This document shows positions 25,428 through 34,903 of a stretch of 45,813 nt of DNA, piece by piece. The stretch is taken from NCBI RefSeq assembly GCF_030611305.1, contig NZ_JAUWQB010000022.1, positions 1 to 45,813 of the forward strand, read 5' to 3'. This DNA comes from Desulfobacula sp. Its GTDB lineage: Bacteria; Desulfobacterota; Desulfobacteria; Desulfobacterales; Desulfobacteraceae. Position 1 is the stretch's first letter, and each line of letters begins with the position of its first letter. A model generated the notes under the pieces. It had not been told where the DNA came from, did no database searches, and saw nothing but the letters and a program-made list of their open reading frames with translations. Position numbers and translations under genes: made by a program.

Positions 25428-26458
25428 CTAAACCTCACCCTGGGATCGACAAGCGCAACACATATGTCGGATAGAATATTACCAATCATGAACAAGAGGG
25501 AGGAGATAACAAGGATACCCATCACCACCGGATAATCCCTGTCAAGAATGGATTCATATCCTAAAAGCCCCATGCCGTTGATATTGAATACTTTTTCAAT
25601 CAAGAATGATCCCATTAAAAGGATGGAGATATTATTTCCAAAGCTGGTTGCCAAGGGAATCAGACTGTTTTGCATGGCATGATTCAGTACAGCTTTTTTA
25701 AAGGGAAGTCCTTTGGCAATGGCTGTTCTGACATAATCGGAAGACAGATTATCCATCAGGGTGTTTTTCATCAAAAGCGTCATCACGGTAAAAGAACCGA
25801 TGACATAGGAAAACAGGGGTAAAATGGTATGCCAGGCAATATCCAGAATTTTTTCAAACAGATTCATCTCTTCAAACAATTCGGACACAAGCCCTCCCAA
25901 AGGGAACACATCATAATTAGATGCAAACAAAACCAGCATGAATACGCCTGCCACCCATCCGGGAATGGCATAACCCGTAAAAATAATAATGGATGTAATA
26001 TTATCAAATCCGGTTCTATGCCGGACGGCCTTTGCGATCCCAAGGGGAATGCAGACCCCGTAAATCATGATCAGGCTTAAGATACCAAAATAAAGAGAAA
26101 TCGGAATTCGTTCTCTTATCATATCCCAAACCGGATCATAGTATCGTGTGGATTGACCAAGATCTCCTCTCAACACTTTTCCCAGCCAGATAAAATAGCT
26201 GGTTAATACAGGTTTATCAAACCCGTAATATTCTTTTAATTTTTGGATTTGTTCGTGGGAAAGGGGTTGCTCGCTACCCGGGCCGGACATGGAAGATGAG
26301 CCTGATCCGCCATGGCCTGTCTGCATGGCCCTTGTATCGGTAATGATCCTTTCAATGGGGCCTCCGGGCACAAAACGAGTGATGGTAAAAACCATAATAG
26401 TGATACCGATGAATGTCGGTATCACCAGAAGCAATCGTCTTATGAAATATGCGGTCAT
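25424..26458 (-). CDS. yejB: ABC peptide transporter permease, YejB/OppB-like
   Basis: A 344-residue permease with the typical OppB start MTAYFIRRLLLVIPTFIGITI and RFVPGGPIERI. A periplasmic loop near residues 40-75 is rich in glycine and serine (GHGGSGSSSMSGPGSEQPL) before the helix leading to YYGFDKPVLTSYFIWL, as in YejB. The EAA-loop segment is YVRTAIAKGLPFKKAVLNHAMQNSL, and it ends VDPRVRFR. ATGA overlaps couple it to alaS upstream and yejE downstream. It would form the membrane heterodimer with YejE for import of peptides; ligand preference is not visible. Confidence 0.88.
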   Translation of the reverse strand: MTAYFIRRLLLVIPTFIGITIMVFTITRFVPGGPIERIITDTRAMQTGHGGSGSSSMSGPGSEQPLSHEQIQKLKEYYGFDKPVLTSYFIWLGKVLRGDLGQSTRYYDPVWDMIRERIPISLYFGILSLIMIYGVCIPLGIAKAVRHRTGFDNITSIIIFTGYAIPGWVAGVFMLVLFASNYDVFPLGGLVSELFEEMNLFEKILDIAWHTILPLFSYVIGSFTVMTLLMKNTLMDNLSSDYVRTAIAKGLPFKKAVLNHAMQNSLIPLATSFGNNISILLMGSFLIEKVFNINGMGLLGYESILDRDYPVVMGILVISSLLFMIGNILSDICVALVDPRVRFR

Positions 26459-29121
26459 GACATTGTTTTAAATACTGATTCAAGCGCCTTATCAAGATTT
26501 TCAGGTTTTGTGCCACCGGCCTGGGCCATATCAGGGCGGCCGCCACCACCGCCACCAACTATTTTAGCCGCAGCTTTTACAATATCGCCTGCTTTATACT
26601 CTTTTGTCAAATCCTCGGTCACAACAGAAATCAATAAAGCTTTCCCGCCGGACTGGGCGCCAAGAAGGACGACCCCGGAGCCGATTTTTGTCTTGAATTT
26701 ATCGGCCAGATCTCTTAACTGGGATGAATTTTCAATATCCACCCGCTTTGAAATCACTTTGACGCCATTTATTTCCCTGATGGTATCATCAATATTTTCA
26801 ACAGATTTTGACGCCATTTTTGCTTTTAAGGCTTCAAGTTCTTTTTCAAGGATTTTCTTATCCGTCAATAAAGCCTCAACCTTTGTTACCACATCCTCTT
26901 TTGCCCCTTTTAACAGGCCCGCAGCTGATTCGACAAGAGCTTGTTCCTTATGAATATAATCAAGGCCCGTTTGACCGGTTACAGCTTCGATTCTTCGGAC
27001 ACCGGATGCAATCCCGCCTTCTGACAGAATTTTAAACAGCCCGATATCACCGGATAGTTTTGTATGGGTTCCCCCGCAAAGCTCCCGGGAGAATGACCCC
27101 TGGGATACAACCCTTACCACATCCCCGTATTTTTCTTCAAACAAGGCGGTGGCACCTTTCTTAACCGCCTCATCCATGTTCATTTCTTTGGTCTCAATTG
27201 AATGATTTTCACGAATCCTTAAATTGACTTCATTCTCTATGACCTGAATATCCTGGGTGGAAATAGATGAAAAATGGGTAAAATCAAATCTTAATCTTGT
27301 GTCCGTCACAAGGGAACCGGCTTGTTTAATATGATTCCCCAGAACTTTTCTCAAGGCCGAGTGAAGGATATGGGTGGCCGTATGGTTCACTGCTGTATTT
27401 TGTCTTTTCTGTGCATCCACCTTGAGTGTAAATGTATCCCCCTTTTTAGCCTCGCCTTTTTCAACCATACCTTTATGGATAATAAGCCCGGTGGGATCTT
27501 TCACCGTATCCGTGATCGTGATGACGCAAGTTTCATTTTCAAACCTTCCTGCATCTCCTGCCTGCCCTCCTGATTCTGCATAAAAAACTGTCGCAGCGGT
27601 TACAATTTCTATGGTATCACCCTGTTTAGCTGTTTTAATTTCTTTATCACCCTGAACAATGATGAGGACATCAGATCTTCCTTCAATATTGTCATAGCCT
27701 TTAAAAGAGGTCTTTATCCCTTCTGATGTGAGTGCTTTGTAGGCAACACCCACGCCTGCAAATTTTTTAGTAGACTTTGACCTTGCCTTTTGTTCCGCCA
27801 TATTCCTCTCAAACCCGTCTATATCAAGATCAATATCCATCTCTTTTACATGATCACTAATGATGTCCACTGGAAATCCATAGGTATCATAGAGCTTGAA
27901 AATCATATCCCCACGAATTTCTCTTTTTCTAAGGACTGCTTTACCGTCTCTTCCTACTAATCCAACTTTATCATCTCGATCCGGAAGATCTTCAATTACA
28001 GTTTCTAAAAGTTTCATCCCAATATCAAGAGTTTCAAGAAACTTTTCCTCTTCATTCTTCACCACATTCAAAATAAATGCAGCAGAATCTTTCAACTCGG
28101 GATAAGCTTCATCCATAATTGTAAAAACCGTCTGTACCGTCTCATGCATAAAAGGTTTGACAAGCCCGATACTTCTTCCATACCGAATGGCCCGCCTCAT
28201 GATGCGACGAAGCACGTACCCGCGTCCTTCATTGGAGGGCATCACTCCGTCACAAATCAGGAAAGCCGTTGCCCTGGAATGATCGGCAATGACCTTCATG
28301 GCCACTTCAACCAGATCAGACTCATGCCGTTTTTTATTGGAAAGTTCCCCGACTTTTTCCATAATCGGCACAAAAAGGTCTGTGTCATAATTTGTGGGAA
28401 CCCCCTGGAGAACTGAAATCACCCGCTCAAGGCCCAGGCCCGTATCTATACTTGGTTTTGGCAATGGTGTCATATTGCCCTGTTCATCTTTTTCAAACTG
28501 CATGAACACAAGGTTCCATAATTCCAGCCACCGGTCACAGTCACACCCGACCGCACAGTCTTTGCTGTCACAGCCAAATTCTATGCCACGGTCAATATGA
28601 ATTTCACTACAGGGTCCGCAAGGCCCTGTATCTCCCATGGACCAGAAGTTATCCTCTTCGCCTAATCTTACGATTCTTTCTTCCGGTACGCCAACTTGGT
28701 CCCGCCAGATATTATAGGCTTCATCATCTTCATAAAAAACAGACACCCAGAGTTTTTCCTTGTCAAACCCATAGCCGTTTGTGAGAAGATCCCAGCAAAA
28801 GTCAACAGCTTTTTCCTTAAAATAATCACCAAAAGAAAAATTGCCCAGCATTTCAAAAAATGTATGGTGCCTTGCCGTATACCCGACATTTTCAAGATCA
28901 TTATGCTTTCCGCCGGCCCTGACACATTTTTGAGAGGTTACCGCAGTTAAATAATCCCTTTTTTCATCTCCCGTGAACACACGTTTAAACTGCACCATTC
29001 CGGAATTCACAAACAAAAGGGTCGGATCATCCTGAGGTAAAAGAGAGGAAGATCTTACCTGTTGGTGATTGTGTTTTTTAAAATACTCGATAAAAATCTT
29101 TCTGGCATCATTGCCTGTCAT
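26455..29121 (-). CDS. alaS: Alanyl-tRNA synthetase
   Basis: Charges tRNA-Ala. The 888-residue length is normal for the full bacterial enzyme. The catalytic domain begins NDARKIFIEYFKKHNHQQV and contains LLFVNSGMVQFK and GYTARHHTFFEMLGNFSFGDYFK. A small Zn-type cysteine cluster (CDSKDCAVGCDCD) lies near residue 190. The editing domain carries HTATHILHSALRKVLG (HxxxH) and RELCGGTHTKLSG, and the C-Ala region ends with the glycine-rich IVGGGGGGRPDMAQAGG. AGGAG precedes the ATG. It follows recA by 26 nt, a common pairing in deltaproteobacteria. Confidence 0.98.
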   Translation of the reverse strand: MTGNDARKIFIEYFKKHNHQQVRSSSLLPQDDPTLLFVNSGMVQFKRVFTGDEKRDYLTAVTSQKCVRAGGKHNDLENVGYTARHHTFFEMLGNFSFGDYFKEKAVDFCWDLLTNGYGFDKEKLWVSVFYEDDEAYNIWRDQVGVPEERIVRLGEEDNFWSMGDTGPCGPCSEIHIDRGIEFGCDSKDCAVGCDCDRWLELWNLVFMQFEKDEQGNMTPLPKPSIDTGLGLERVISVLQGVPTNYDTDLFVPIMEKVGELSNKKRHESDLVEVAMKVIADHSRATAFLICDGVMPSNEGRGYVLRRIMRRAIRYGRSIGLVKPFMHETVQTVFTIMDEAYPELKDSAAFILNVVKNEEEKFLETLDIGMKLLETVIEDLPDRDDKVGLVGRDGKAVLRKREIRGDMIFKLYDTYGFPVDIISDHVKEMDIDLDIDGFERNMAEQKARSKSTKKFAGVGVAYKALTSEGIKTSFKGYDNIEGRSDVLIIVQGDKEIKTAKQGDTIEIVTAATVFYAESGGQAGDAGRFENETCVITITDTVKDPTGLIIHKGMVEKGEAKKGDTFTLKVDAQKRQNTAVNHTATHILHSALRKVLGNHIKQAGSLVTDTRLRFDFTHFSSISTQDIQVIENEVNLRIRENHSIETKEMNMDEAVKKGATALFEEKYGDVVRVVSQGSFSRELCGGTHTKLSGDIGLFKILSEGGIASGVRRIEAVTGQTGLDYIHKEQALVESAAGLLKGAKEDVVTKVEALLTDKKILEKELEALKAKMASKSVENIDDTIREINGVKVISKRVDIENSSQLRDLADKFKTKIGSGVVLLGAQSGGKALLISVVTEDLTKEYKAGDIVKAAAKIVGGGGGGRPDMAQAGGTKPENLDKALESVFKTMS

Positions 29122-29147
29122 GTCACAACTCCTAATTCACTAAACCA

Positions 29148-30182
29148 TTATGCCTTGGTTTCTTTATTATTATCATTGCTGCCAGGGACTGCGATCCCAA
29201 GCTTCTCACGGACTTGAGCTTCAATTTTTTCAAATATGTCCGGGTTATCAATTAAAAAGAGTTTTACATTTTCTCTTCCCTGACCGATTCTTTCGCCTTC
29301 AAATGAATACCATGACCCGCTCTTGTCCACGATCTCAAGCTCAGCACCCATGTCAAGCAGATCCCCTGTTCGTGAAATACCTTCCCCATACATGAGATCA
29401 AATTCCACACTTTTAAACGGGGGGGCCAGTTTGTTTTTTACAACCTTTACCTTGGTGCGGTTCCCGATAATTTCCTGGCCTTCTTTGATCGGGGCGGCCC
29501 TTCTGATTTCAAGGCGCATGGAAGCATAAAATTTCAAGGCATTGCCACCGGTTGTGGTTTCAGGGTTGCCATAGACCACACCGATTTTCATCCGGATCTG
29601 GTTGATGAAAATGATGGTGGTATTGGTTTTACCGATGGTGCCTGCAAGCTTTCTTAACGCCTGGGACATGAGTCGTGCCTGGAGTCCCATGTGGGAATCT
29701 CCCATGTCTCCTTCAATTTCAGCCCTTGGCACAAGGGCTGCCACAGAGTCTACAACCAGGATATCAACACCACCGCTTCTGATCAGCATATCTGCAATTT
29801 CAAGGGCCTGCTCCCCTGTATCGGGCTGGGACACTAAAAGTTCATCACAATCCACTCCAAGCCGCTTGGCATAAGCCACATCCAGCGCATGCTCGGCGTC
29901 AACAAAGGCTGCAATCCCGCCATTCTTTTGTGCCTGGGCAACTGCATGGAGTGCCAGGGTCGTCTTTCCGGAAGATTCAGGACCATAAATTTCGATCACC
30001 CTGCCCCGTGGATATCCGCCAACCCCAAGGGCTTTATCCAGAGCAAGGGAGCCTGATCGTATAACAGGGACGGCTTCAATCTCCCTGCCGCCCAGTTTCA
30101 TGATAGATCCTTTGCCGAATTGGCGGTCGATCTGACTCATTGCTGTTTTTACAGCTTTTTCTTTTTCCAAATTTTTTTCCAT
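29148..30182 (-). CDS. recA: Recombinase RecA
   Basis: Strand-exchange ATPase of homologous recombination and co-protease for LexA/S24 repressors. At 344 residues it has the usual length. Walker A is [10 protein letters not shown] (about 66-75), Walker B is [20 protein letters not shown], the L2 region is [28 protein letters not shown], and the C-terminal helix bundle is followed by a short tail (NDNNKETKA). GGAGAAAAGGG precedes the ATG. It lies 10 nt after pgpA and just before alaS. No recX lies between recA and alaS, and no SOS box could be assigned because the gene is inside an operon. Confidence 0.99.
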   Translation of the reverse strand: MEKNLEKEKAVKTAMSQIDRQFGKGSIMKLGGREIEAVPVIRSGSLALDKALGVGGYPRGRVIEIYGPESSGKTTLALHAVAQAQKNGGIAAFVDAEHALDVAYAKRLGVDCDELLVSQPDTGEQALEIADMLIRSGGVDILVVDSVAALVPRAEIEGDMGDSHMGLQARLMSQALRKLAGTIGKTNTTIIFINQIRMKIGVVYGNPETTTGGNALKFYASMRLEIRRAAPIKEGQEIIGNRTKVKVVKNKLAPPFKSVEFDLMYGEGISRTGDLLDMGAELEIVDKSGSWYSFEGERIGQGRENVKLFLIDNPDIFEKIEAQVREKLGIAVPGSNDNNKETKA

Positions 30183-30192
30183 CCCTTTTCTC

Positions 30193-30657
30193 CTAAAATA
30201 TACCCGATAAATATAGAATTTTTAACACTAGTGCAGATAAAACACCTGCCATAATATCATCCAGAACCACACCCGCACCCCCTGAAAAATTATTTTCAAA
30301 ATATTTCACTGGTCCAAGTTTTACAATGTCAAAGAACCTGAATATAAAAAACCCGGCGGAAAGGGTATAGATATTAATGGGAACCCACGACATCGTCACC
30401 ACAAATCCTGCAATCTCATCAATAACAATACAGCCGGGATCTTTCTTCCCCAATATCTTTTCAGCCTGGTCTGAAAAATAAATGGCTGCAAGAATTAAAC
30501 CTGCAATATAAACCCCATAAAAAGATGAAGGAATAATTAAAAAAACAAGTACAAAAGGAATCGCTGCAATAGTTCCAAACGTACCGGGTGCAAACGGGAT
30601 TCTACCAGAATAGCATCCTGTGGCAAAAAACATTATGAGTTTCTGTTTTAATGTCAT
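30193..30657 (-). CDS. pgpA: Phosphatidylglycerophosphatase A
   Basis: Membrane enzyme removing the phosphate from phosphatidylglycerophosphate to give phosphatidylglycerol. At 154 residues with about four spans, it shows the family signature: [45 protein letters not shown] and [13 protein letters not shown]. The acidic residues in IVIDE and LDD are the expected metal and catalytic sites; the usual K-P in FDxxKPxP is K-L here. The ATG overlaps the larC stop by ATGA, so translation is coupled. Confidence 0.93.
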   Translation of the reverse strand: MTLKQKLIMFFATGCYSGRIPFAPGTFGTIAAIPFVLVFLIIPSSFYGVYIAGLILAAIYFSDQAEKILGKKDPGCIVIDEIAGFVVTMSWVPINIYTLSAGFFIFRFFDIVKLGPVKYFENNFSGGAGVVLDDIMAGVLSALVLKILYLSGIF

Positions 30658-31889
30658 TTTGCAGTTCTATATTCTGCATCAATCCCTGTCAAGTAGATTG
30701 GGTCAAGAGGGTTGGCATCAGATAAAATTTGGGTGTAAACATCTTTTAATGGAATCTTTTTTTCTTCTGCCACTTTTTTTGCAACATCATACTCCGGAAC
30801 AAACCGGATACTAGTGTCAGGATTGATTATTTTTTTTACCTGTAATTTTCCATATAAGGTTTCAACAAATGCTTTTTCCCTTAAAAGAAAAAATCGTTCA
30901 CATTCATGATACCTCACTCCGATGGATGTGGTCTGGGTAAGTATGATGTGAACAATATTATCCAGATCCTCTTTGCGGCACATCACCTCAATCTGGGTCC
31001 CGGGTCTATTTTTCTTCATCTGAACCGGGATATAACAGACATCCAATGCCTTGTTTTCAAACAGGGTTTCCATTAAAAATCCTAAAACTTCGGGGCTCAT
31101 GTCATCCACGTTTGTTTTGATAACATGAATAGCTTCTTTTTGAATGGCCGTTCCCTTTTCCTTTTGATCTGCACTCTTTTCTCCCAGAATAATGCGCAGC
31201 AGATTGGGAAGGCCTGACCCGGTATCTCTTTTTCCTGAACCATAGCCGACCTTTTGTATGGTCATTTCCGGCAAGTCCCCAAAAAAGGAAGCAAGGGTGG
31301 TAATAATGGCTGCTCCTGTCGGTGTAACAATCTCAGTTTTTGCATCTGAGGGTGTTACAGGAATATCTTTTAAAATCAATAGGGTTGCCGGAACCGGAAC
31401 CGGTATTTTTCCATGTGAACACGTCACAAATCCTGATCCCAAAGGAATTGGGGAGGCATATACCTTTTTAATGCCAAGATACTCCACACAAAGAAAAGAT
31501 CCAATAATATCAACAATGGAATCAATGCCGCCGATTTCATGAAAATGGACAGTTTCAATATCTTTGCCATGAATTACTGACTCAGCCCGGGCTATTTTTT
31601 TAAAGGCAGAAAGACTGTTCTCCTTCACCTTTTCAGGCAAAGAACTGTTTTTAATCAAGTCCTTAATATCTTTGTAGTTCCTTGATGATCTTTCTTCATC
31701 ATTAACATCCACAATTAAGTCCGTTGCCTTTAAATGATGCTTATATACGATAGTTGTCTTTAGTTTAAATCCTTTTAAAACAGTTGACAGCTCCTCTTTT
31801 ATCCAGTCAACCGGCACGCCAAGATCAATCAAGGCGCCTAAGGTCATATCTCCGCTGATGCCGGAAAACATGTCAACATAGGCGATCAT
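30654..31889 (-). CDS. larC: LarC, nickel insertion protein for nickel-pincer cofactor
   Basis: CTP-dependent cyclometallase that inserts nickel into the pincer nucleotide cofactor first described for lactate racemase. Full length at 411 residues, in one frame (in Lactobacillus plantarum it needs a programmed frameshift). The N-terminal part has AYVDMFSGISGDMTLGALIDLG, then VHFHEIGGIDSIVDIIGS and ETVTPTGAAI-type segment EIVTPTGAAII. The C-terminal half starts with the conserved IKTNVDDMSPEVLGFLME. No larA, larB or larE is in the window, so the cofactor's client enzyme must be encoded elsewhere. It begins immediately after the peptidase stop codon. Confidence 0.93.
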   Translation of the reverse strand: MIAYVDMFSGISGDMTLGALIDLGVPVDWIKEELSTVLKGFKLKTTIVYKHHLKATDLIVDVNDEERSSRNYKDIKDLIKNSSLPEKVKENSLSAFKKIARAESVIHGKDIETVHFHEIGGIDSIVDIIGSFLCVEYLGIKKVYASPIPLGSGFVTCSHGKIPVPVPATLLILKDIPVTPSDAKTEIVTPTGAAIITTLASFFGDLPEMTIQKVGYGSGKRDTGSGLPNLLRIILGEKSADQKEKGTAIQKEAIHVIKTNVDDMSPEVLGFLMETLFENKALDVCYIPVQMKKNRPGTQIEVMCRKEDLDNIVHIILTQTTSIGVRYHECERFFLLREKAFVETLYGKLQVKKIINPDTSIRFVPEYDVAKKVAEEKKIPLKDVYTQILSDANPLDPIYLTGIDAEYRTAK

Positions 31890-33029
31890 CTATGATATTT
31901 CTCCTGCTGCATAAATCTTTAAAATCTCAAGCACCAGCTTTGCTGAGGCCTCCATGTCTTTGATGGCAATAGATTCATTTAAGGTGTGAACATCGGTCAT
32001 GCCGGTTCCGAGAACGCCTGCGACAATGCCTTTGCCAAAAAATATATTTGCATCTGCACCGCCGCCAATGGTCTTGCTTACCAAAGCAATGCCAAGATTG
32101 TCTGCGGCTTTCCTTGCAAGTTTAATAGCCTTGTGATCTTCGGAAATGTTTGTATTGGGAAAATCATTCTCGACAAAGGCTTCTATCCTGGGAAGATCAG
32201 AATTGTCTTTAAACTCCTCTGCTGTAGCCTGAAACGTATTTACAATATTGTCCGTAACTCTTTTTAATTTTTCAAGATCATGACTCCTGGCTTCCCCGTG
32301 GATTTCAACAAAATCAGGGACAATATTGGTGGCAATCCCACCTTTAATAATTCCAAGATTACAGGTGGTCTCTTCATCAATTCGGCCCAGTTCAAGCTTT
32401 GAAATGGCTTTAGATGCGACCATAATGGCATTCACCCCGTTTTCTGGTTCTGCGCCTGCATGAGCGGCCTTACCGTAAAGTTTTAAGATGATCTTGTTGG
32501 CTGCAGGGGCTTTTGTGACAATCCCTTCTGTATCAGTTGAATCAAGAATATAACCGAATTTTGAATCCATTAAGGAATAATCAAAATGCTTTGCTCCTAA
32601 AAGACCGATTTCTTCACAAATTGTAAAAATAATCTCAATTGGCGGGTAATCCATTTTGTTTTCAAGGATTACATCCATAACTTCAAGAATGATAGCAAGT
32701 GCAGATTTGTCATCCGCCCCTAAAATGGTTGTTCCGTCGCTTTTGAAAATACCATCCTTAAACTGAACTTTTATACCTTTTCCCGGGCCAACCGTATCCA
32801 TGTGACCGCATAAAAATATCGGGTCGGCATCAACATTCCCCTTAAATTTTGCCACAAGATTGGAGCAGTTGCCACCCACCTGTTCCCCGGCCGTATCATA
32901 ACAGACCGTTGCTCCCATTGCTGTTAATATTTTTTCAAGCTCCGATGCAACATCCCGCTCCTGCCGGGAAAGAGAGTCGATCTTAACAAGGGCCTGGAAT
33001 CTTTGTGCCAGTCTCTGTGAATTTATCAT
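31890..33029 (-). CDS. M20-family metallopeptidase, peptidase T-like
   Basis: A 379-residue zinc aminopeptidase related to PepT/PepT2-like enzymes. Metal and catalytic residues are visible in CGHMDTVGPGKG (His and Asp), ILGADDKSALAI (bridging Asp), FTICEEIGLLGAKH (Glu pair) and LDSTDTEG, and late GGGADANIFFGKG. A lid/dimerisation domain falls between residues about 185 and 295. AAGGAA precedes the ATG. It is the first gene of the long peptidase-larC-pgpA-recA-alaS-yejBE run. Its exact peptide substrate cannot be told. Confidence 0.88.
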   Translation of the reverse strand: MINSQRLAQRFQALVKIDSLSRQERDVASELEKILTAMGATVCYDTAGEQVGGNCSNLVAKFKGNVDADPIFLCGHMDTVGPGKGIKVQFKDGIFKSDGTTILGADDKSALAIILEVMDVILENKMDYPPIEIIFTICEEIGLLGAKHFDYSLMDSKFGYILDSTDTEGIVTKAPAANKIILKLYGKAAHAGAEPENGVNAIMVASKAISKLELGRIDEETTCNLGIIKGGIATNIVPDFVEIHGEARSHDLEKLKRVTDNIVNTFQATAEEFKDNSDLPRIEAFVENDFPNTNISEDHKAIKLARKAADNLGIALVSKTIGGGADANIFFGKGIVAGVLGTGMTDVHTLNESIAIKDMEASAKLVLEILKIYAAGEIS

Positions 33030-33125
33030 TTATTATTCCTTCGTTTAATAACGATCCGTATAACCAACTTGACAAATCAAAGGAAATATATACTATTTTT
33101 TTATTATTAATTCTATAATTAATTA

Positions 33126-33151
33126 CGGAAATGCGCGGCTCACTTGTGGGG
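33126..33151 (+). pseudogene. 5' fragment of a selC-like tRNA-Sec gene
   Basis: Bases 33126-33151 match the beginning of the intact tRNA-Sec at 34736-34761 with only two differences over 26 positions (CGGAAATGCGCGGCTCAC at its start), covering the acceptor 5' strand and D-arm start. After GTGGGG the similarity ends; no anticodon, variable arm or 3' acceptor strand follows. A TTGACA box at 33069-33074 precedes it, as TTGACA does before selC. It is best read as a truncated duplicate. It now lies in the leader of the methyltransferase gene. Confidence 0.7.
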
Positions 33152-33198
33152 TGGCTAAATGGCTGCAATATATTGAGAATATAGAGGAGCGATCAGGC

Positions 33199-34068
33199 AT
33201 GGATATTCTTGAAAAAGTTCGGAAAGATGGTCTTATTTTTGATGGTGCCACGGGCTCAATTCTTATCAGCAAAGGTATTACAGGTGGAGAAGCATCTGAA
33301 CTATGGAACTTAAGACATCCTGACATCATCATGGAAATACACCGGGCCTATTATGATGCCGGATCGGATGTGGCAAGTGCCAATACATATGGCGCATCCG
33401 CGATAAAACTAAAAAAAATGGGGGTTACCCAAAGCGTGGAAAAAATGAACCGAACCGGGGTCCGGATTGCAAGAAAGGTCTGCGGTAAGGGTCAGTACGT
33501 TGCAGGTGAATTAGGTTCCCTTGGTGATATGCTTCAACCCATGGGCCCTGTTTCATTTAATGAAGCTGTGGACTGCTTTGCCCAGCAGGCGGGTTTCCTT
33601 GAAGACGAAGGGGTTGATGTTTTTCTGATTGAAACTATTTTTGATATTAATATTGCATTGGCAGCCATCAAAGCTGTTCGTTCAGTATCTGAAAAGCCAA
33701 TTTTTTGTTCCCTTACCTTTAAAAAAATGAAAAAAGGCTTTTTTACTATTTTTGGAAATAATCCAAAAGACAGCATGAAATCACTGGTTGACGCCGGTGC
33801 CTCAGTTGTTGGAGCCAATTGCTCAATGGGTAGCAAGACAATGATTGACCTGGCAGGTGAAATTAAAAAAGGGATTGATGTTCCCGTAATCATTATGCCT
33901 AATGCCGGTACGCCAGAGACAACAAAAGACAATGCCGTCTTTTATCCGGAGGACGAAAACTTTTTTGCAAACAATATCAAAAAAATCAAAGCGCTTGGCG
34001 TGGAAATTGTTGGCGGCTGCTGTGGTACAACACCGGCATATATCAAAAAGATCAAAGAACTCATTTAA
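33199..34068 (+). CDS. Homocysteine S-methyltransferase-family protein (MetH N-terminal-like)
   Basis: A 289-residue zinc-dependent methyltransferase barrel. FDGATGSILISKGI opens the domain. The zinc cysteines are in VGANCSMGS and the terminal VGGCCGTTPAYI (GGCCGT), the pattern of MetH domain 1 and BHMT/MmuM enzymes. Stand-alone MetH-N-like domains in anaerobes often work with separate corrinoid proteins; the methyl donor here is unknown. The ATG at 33199 has GAGGAG 10 nt before it. An upstream in-frame GTG at 33151 lies inside the selC fragment and is unlikely. The GNAT gene follows after 23 nt. Confidence 0.85.
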   Translation: MDILEKVRKDGLIFDGATGSILISKGITGGEASELWNLRHPDIIMEIHRAYYDAGSDVASANTYGASAIKLKKMGVTQSVEKMNRTGVRIARKVCGKGQYVAGELGSLGDMLQPMGPVSFNEAVDCFAQQAGFLEDEGVDVFLIETIFDINIALAAIKAVRSVSEKPIFCSLTFKKMKKGFFTIFGNNPKDSMKSLVDAGASVVGANCSMGSKTMIDLAGEIKKGIDVPVIIMPNAGTPETTKDNAVFYPEDENFFANNIKKIKALGVEIVGGCCGTTPAYIKKIKELI

Positions 34069-34091
34069 AAGAAATAAAACTGGAGCGTCGA

Positions 34092-34574
34092 GTGTCTGCA
34101 ATAAAAATTCGTAAAGCAACAATTGAAGATTCAGGTCTTATTCTACGGTTTGTCACAGAACTTGCTATCTATGAAAAAGCAAAACAAGAGGTGATTGCTA
34201 CCGTGTCTGATATTGAAGTCTCTTTGTTCGGTAGAAATTCAGGCACCCATGCCCTGATTTGCAATATTATCAATGAACCGGTTGGCTATGCTGTTTATTT
34301 TTTTAATTATTCAACATGGCTTGGGAAACATGGGTTGTATCTTGAAGATTTATACGTATCTCCGGAATATAGAGGCAAAGGAGCAGGTATGGCTGTTTTG
34401 AAATATCTTGCAAAAAGTGCCCTTTTAAATAATTGTGGACGCTTTGAGTGGAGTGTTCTTAACTGGAATGAACCAGCCATCCAGCTTTATCAGTCAATAG
34501 GTGCAAAACCACAGGATGAATGGGTGGGCTATCGTTTAGAGGGTAAAGCTCTTGAAACCTTTGCAAATACTTAA
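34092..34574 (+). CDS. GNAT acetyltransferase, spermidine acetyltransferase-like group
   Basis: A 160-residue acetyltransferase with the acetyl-CoA motif in LYLEDLYVSPEYRGKGAGMAVLKYLA (about 90-115), followed by WSVLNWNEPAIQLYQSIGAKP. This pattern (LEDLYV, RGKGxG, VLxWNxPAIxFY) is typical of the diamine/thialysine N-acetyltransferase group (SSAT-like). It starts on GTG with GGAG 6 nt before it. The substrate is probably a small amine or lysine analogue, by family resemblance only. It is likely co-transcribed with the methyltransferase gene. Confidence 0.85.
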   Translation: MSAIKIRKATIEDSGLILRFVTELAIYEKAKQEVIATVSDIEVSLFGRNSGTHALICNIINEPVGYAVYFFNYSTWLGKHGLYLEDLYVSPEYRGKGAGMAVLKYLAKSALLNNCGRFEWSVLNWNEPAIQLYQSIGAKPQDEWVGYRLEGKALETFANT

Positions 34575-34688
34575 AAACAATTGAAGTAAAAGGCTAATTG
34601 CTCCGTTGTCCTCAAAATCAGCATGAAAATGTGTTACAAAACACTCTGAGTTTTCTTTATATTTTTGAATGAAAAACCGTAAAACAGG

Positions 34689-34718
34689 TTGACAAACAAG
34701 GCTCTTCAGGTGTATCAT
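34689..34718 (+). promoter_or_regulatory. Promoter of selC
   Basis: TTGACA at 34689-34694 and TATCAT at 34713-34718, separated by 18 bp, form a good sigma-70-type promoter. The -10 ends 18 nt before the first base of the mature tRNA, giving a short 5' leader for RNase P removal. Confidence 0.6.
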
Positions 34719-34736
34719 TCTTCGTTATTTTGATGC

Positions 34737-34834
34737 GGAAGTGCGCGGCTCACTGGTGGGGCCCTCGGACTTCAAATCCGATGTGGGGCGCTAGAACCGT
34801 CCCGGGTGGGTTCGATTCCCATGCACTTCCGCCA
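34737..34834 (+). tRNA. selC: Selenocysteine tRNA, anticodon UCA, CCA encoded
   Basis: A 98-nt tRNA with an 8-bp acceptor stem (GGAAGTGC at 34737-34744 with GCACTTCC at 34823-34830), discriminator G and an encoded CCA at 34832-34834. The anticodon stem TCGGA/TCCGA encloses CTTCAAA with anticodon TCA at 34772-34774. A long variable arm follows, then the T arm with GGTTCGATTCC. The long acceptor and variable arm are specific to bacterial tRNA-Sec, which decodes UGA with SelB. A short T-run follows the gene and may end transcription. Two UGA-containing genes lie within 3 kb. Confidence 0.97.
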
Positions 34835-34903
34835 TTTTTATCCAATACCTTCAGCTACTTAAAAATCAATACGATTTATGCTTTTGTGTGCAACTGTTTT
34901 TAT

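Noticed and set aside
33151-33198. Extended start of the methyltransferase at GTG 33151
   Set aside because: It lies inside the selC fragment and has no ribosome site; the ATG at 33199 has GAGGAG and begins at the normal family position.
33126-34834. Genomic island bounded by selC direct repeats
   Set aside because: Integration at tRNA genes normally duplicates the 3' end, while here the 5' end is repeated. There is no integrase, and the two enclosed genes look like ordinary chromosomal genes.
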